A stretch of DNA of 6,478 bases from Treponema sp. (GTDB taxonomy: Bacteria; Spirochaetota; Spirochaetia; Treponematales; Breznakiellaceae), in assembly GCA_031254175.1 (NCBI GenBank), contig JAIRUY010000089.1, positions 1 to 6,478 on the forward strand. Direction: 5' to 3'. Each line of letters begins with the position of its first letter. Position 1 is the stretch's first letter. The notes below the pieces were generated by a model that was given only the letters and a program-made list of their open reading frames with translations, was not told where the DNA came from and did not search any database. Positions 6,216 through 6,478 of this stretch are shown one piece after another. The translations under genes were made by a program, and so were the position numbers.

Positions 6216-6233
6216 AGAAAAAACATTTTTTCT
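6216..6233. repeat. A/T inverted repeat upstream of the RNA promoter
   Basis: AGAAAAAA and TTTTTTCT flank a 2-bp centre (CA), making a perfect 8-bp inverted repeat. It sits 10 bp upstream of the -35 box, where A- and T-tracts can act as an UP element for RNA polymerase alpha subunits. As an RNA it would form only a weak A-U hairpin, so it is a poor terminator. Confidence 0.4.
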
Positions 6234-6243
6234 CTGAAAGGGC

Positions 6244-6272
6244 TTGACAAAAAGAAAAGGAATGGGTATATT
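6244..6272 (+). promoter_or_regulatory. Strong sigma70-type promoter
   Basis: A perfect -35 box TTGACA (6244-6249), a 17-bp spacer and a -10 box TATATT (6267-6272, five of six) form the best promoter in the window. Transcription should start near 6278-6280. The A/T-rich tracts at 6197-6233 could serve as an UP element. No start codon with a convincing gene follows; instead the downstream sequence is rich in hairpins, which suggests a stable RNA or a long structured leader. Confidence 0.85.
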
Positions 6273-6278
6273 AAAGTT

Positions 6279-6478
6279 GTATTTTGAGTTTTTTAATTCT
6301 CCGCTTGTTTCGGGGAATGTTTTAAGTTTTCAAAGATACTGAGGTGCGGGATGTCCTGCGCCTGTAGATACACCTTTGAAAAGCGCGCATCCGCGGTTCC
6401 TTGCGGATGTGTTTCCAAGCGCGTAAAAACACGAAAAACAGAAAGCAATTTCCCCGGTAAAACGTCTGTTTTTTGCCG
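6279..6478 (+). ncRNA. Candidate structured RNA or mRNA leader, family unknown, may run past the window
   Basis: About 200 nt downstream of the promoter has no convincing reading frame but folds well by eye. Hairpin A pairs ATTCTCCG (6296-6303) with CGGGGAAT (6311-6318) over a 7-nt loop. A 9-bp stem pairs TTTTCAAAG (6327-6335) with CTTTGAAAA (6374-6382) and encloses hairpin B, AGGTGCGGG (6342-6350) with CCTGCGCCT (6355-6363) and loop ATGT. Hairpin C has CATCCGC (6388-6394) with GCGGATG (6403-6409), extendable to 10 bp. GTTTTTTA (6288-6295) could pair with TAAAAAC (6424-6430), closing the whole. A last 11-bp A/U-rich stem (6432-6442 with 6465-6475) ends in a T run at 6469-6474 but has a 22-nt loop, so it is a doubtful terminator. 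I looked for signatures of tmRNA, RNase P, SRP RNA, 6S RNA and common riboswitches and found none. Confidence 0.55.

Noticed and set aside
6279..6478. 6S RNA, tmRNA, SRP RNA, RNase P RNA, T-box or a common riboswitch
   Set aside because: The fold is several separate hairpins rather than the single rod of 6S RNA; the SRP GGAAG loop, RNase P core sequences, tmRNA ends, T-box TGGNACCGCG and known riboswitch cores are not present on this strand.
6432..6478. Intrinsic terminator of the structured RNA
   Set aside because: There is an 11-bp stem and a T run, but the stem is A-T rich, the T run lies within the stem and the loop is 22 nt, so it is unlike an efficient terminator.
1..6478. CRISPR array, transposon ends, tRNA genes or phage genes
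   Set aside because: No regularly spaced repeats, transposase-like frames, terminal inverted repeats or cloverleaf-forming sequences were seen.

Overview
The window reads as a stretch of a spirochaete chromosome, most likely a treponeme. The main reason is the truncated first gene: its C-terminal residues (NHEGCIEQ, ENRIRIDDWE, DIQKAVS, then a closing G(I)DYDADV) closely follow what I recall of the Treponema denticola trans-2-enoyl-CoA reductase Ter (FabV family). This assignment comes from memory of one protein family, not from a database search, so Treponema is an inference and the phylum is only somewhat safer.

Positions 1 to about 5544 are one dense block on the + strand: the end of fabV/ter, then accB, accC, accD and accA, then an HD-domain protein, then mnmA. 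The gaps between the first five genes are 16 nt, 10 nt, an 11-nt overlap and a 4-nt ATGA overlap. This is a compact fatty-acid operon holding all four acetyl-CoA carboxylase subunits next to an enoyl reductase. AccC charges biotin on AccB with CO2 from bicarbonate, AccD and AccA move the carboxyl group to acetyl-CoA to give malonyl-CoA, and FabV reduces the enoyl intermediate at the end of each elongation round. The HD-domain gene follows after 23 nt and mnmA after another 33 nt. I see no terminator between them, so they may be cotranscribed although their functions are unrelated.

A convergent minus-strand gene for a small exported protein lies at 5548-6102, only 3 nt from the mnmA stop. Its signal peptide is encoded upstream of the first conventional start codon, so translation probably begins at an ATT codon behind a GGGGGTG Shine-Dalgarno sequence.

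From about 6103 to the end no convincing protein gene is visible. This part holds an AT-rich inverted repeat, a possible 10-codon peptide with a good ribosome binding site, a strong sigma70-type promoter (TTGACA, 17 bp, TATATT) with A/T tracts upstream, and then about 200 nt of highly foldable sequence with at least four hairpins. I read the last part as the start of a structured non-coding RNA or a long mRNA leader. I do not recognise its family, and it is the most interesting part of the window.
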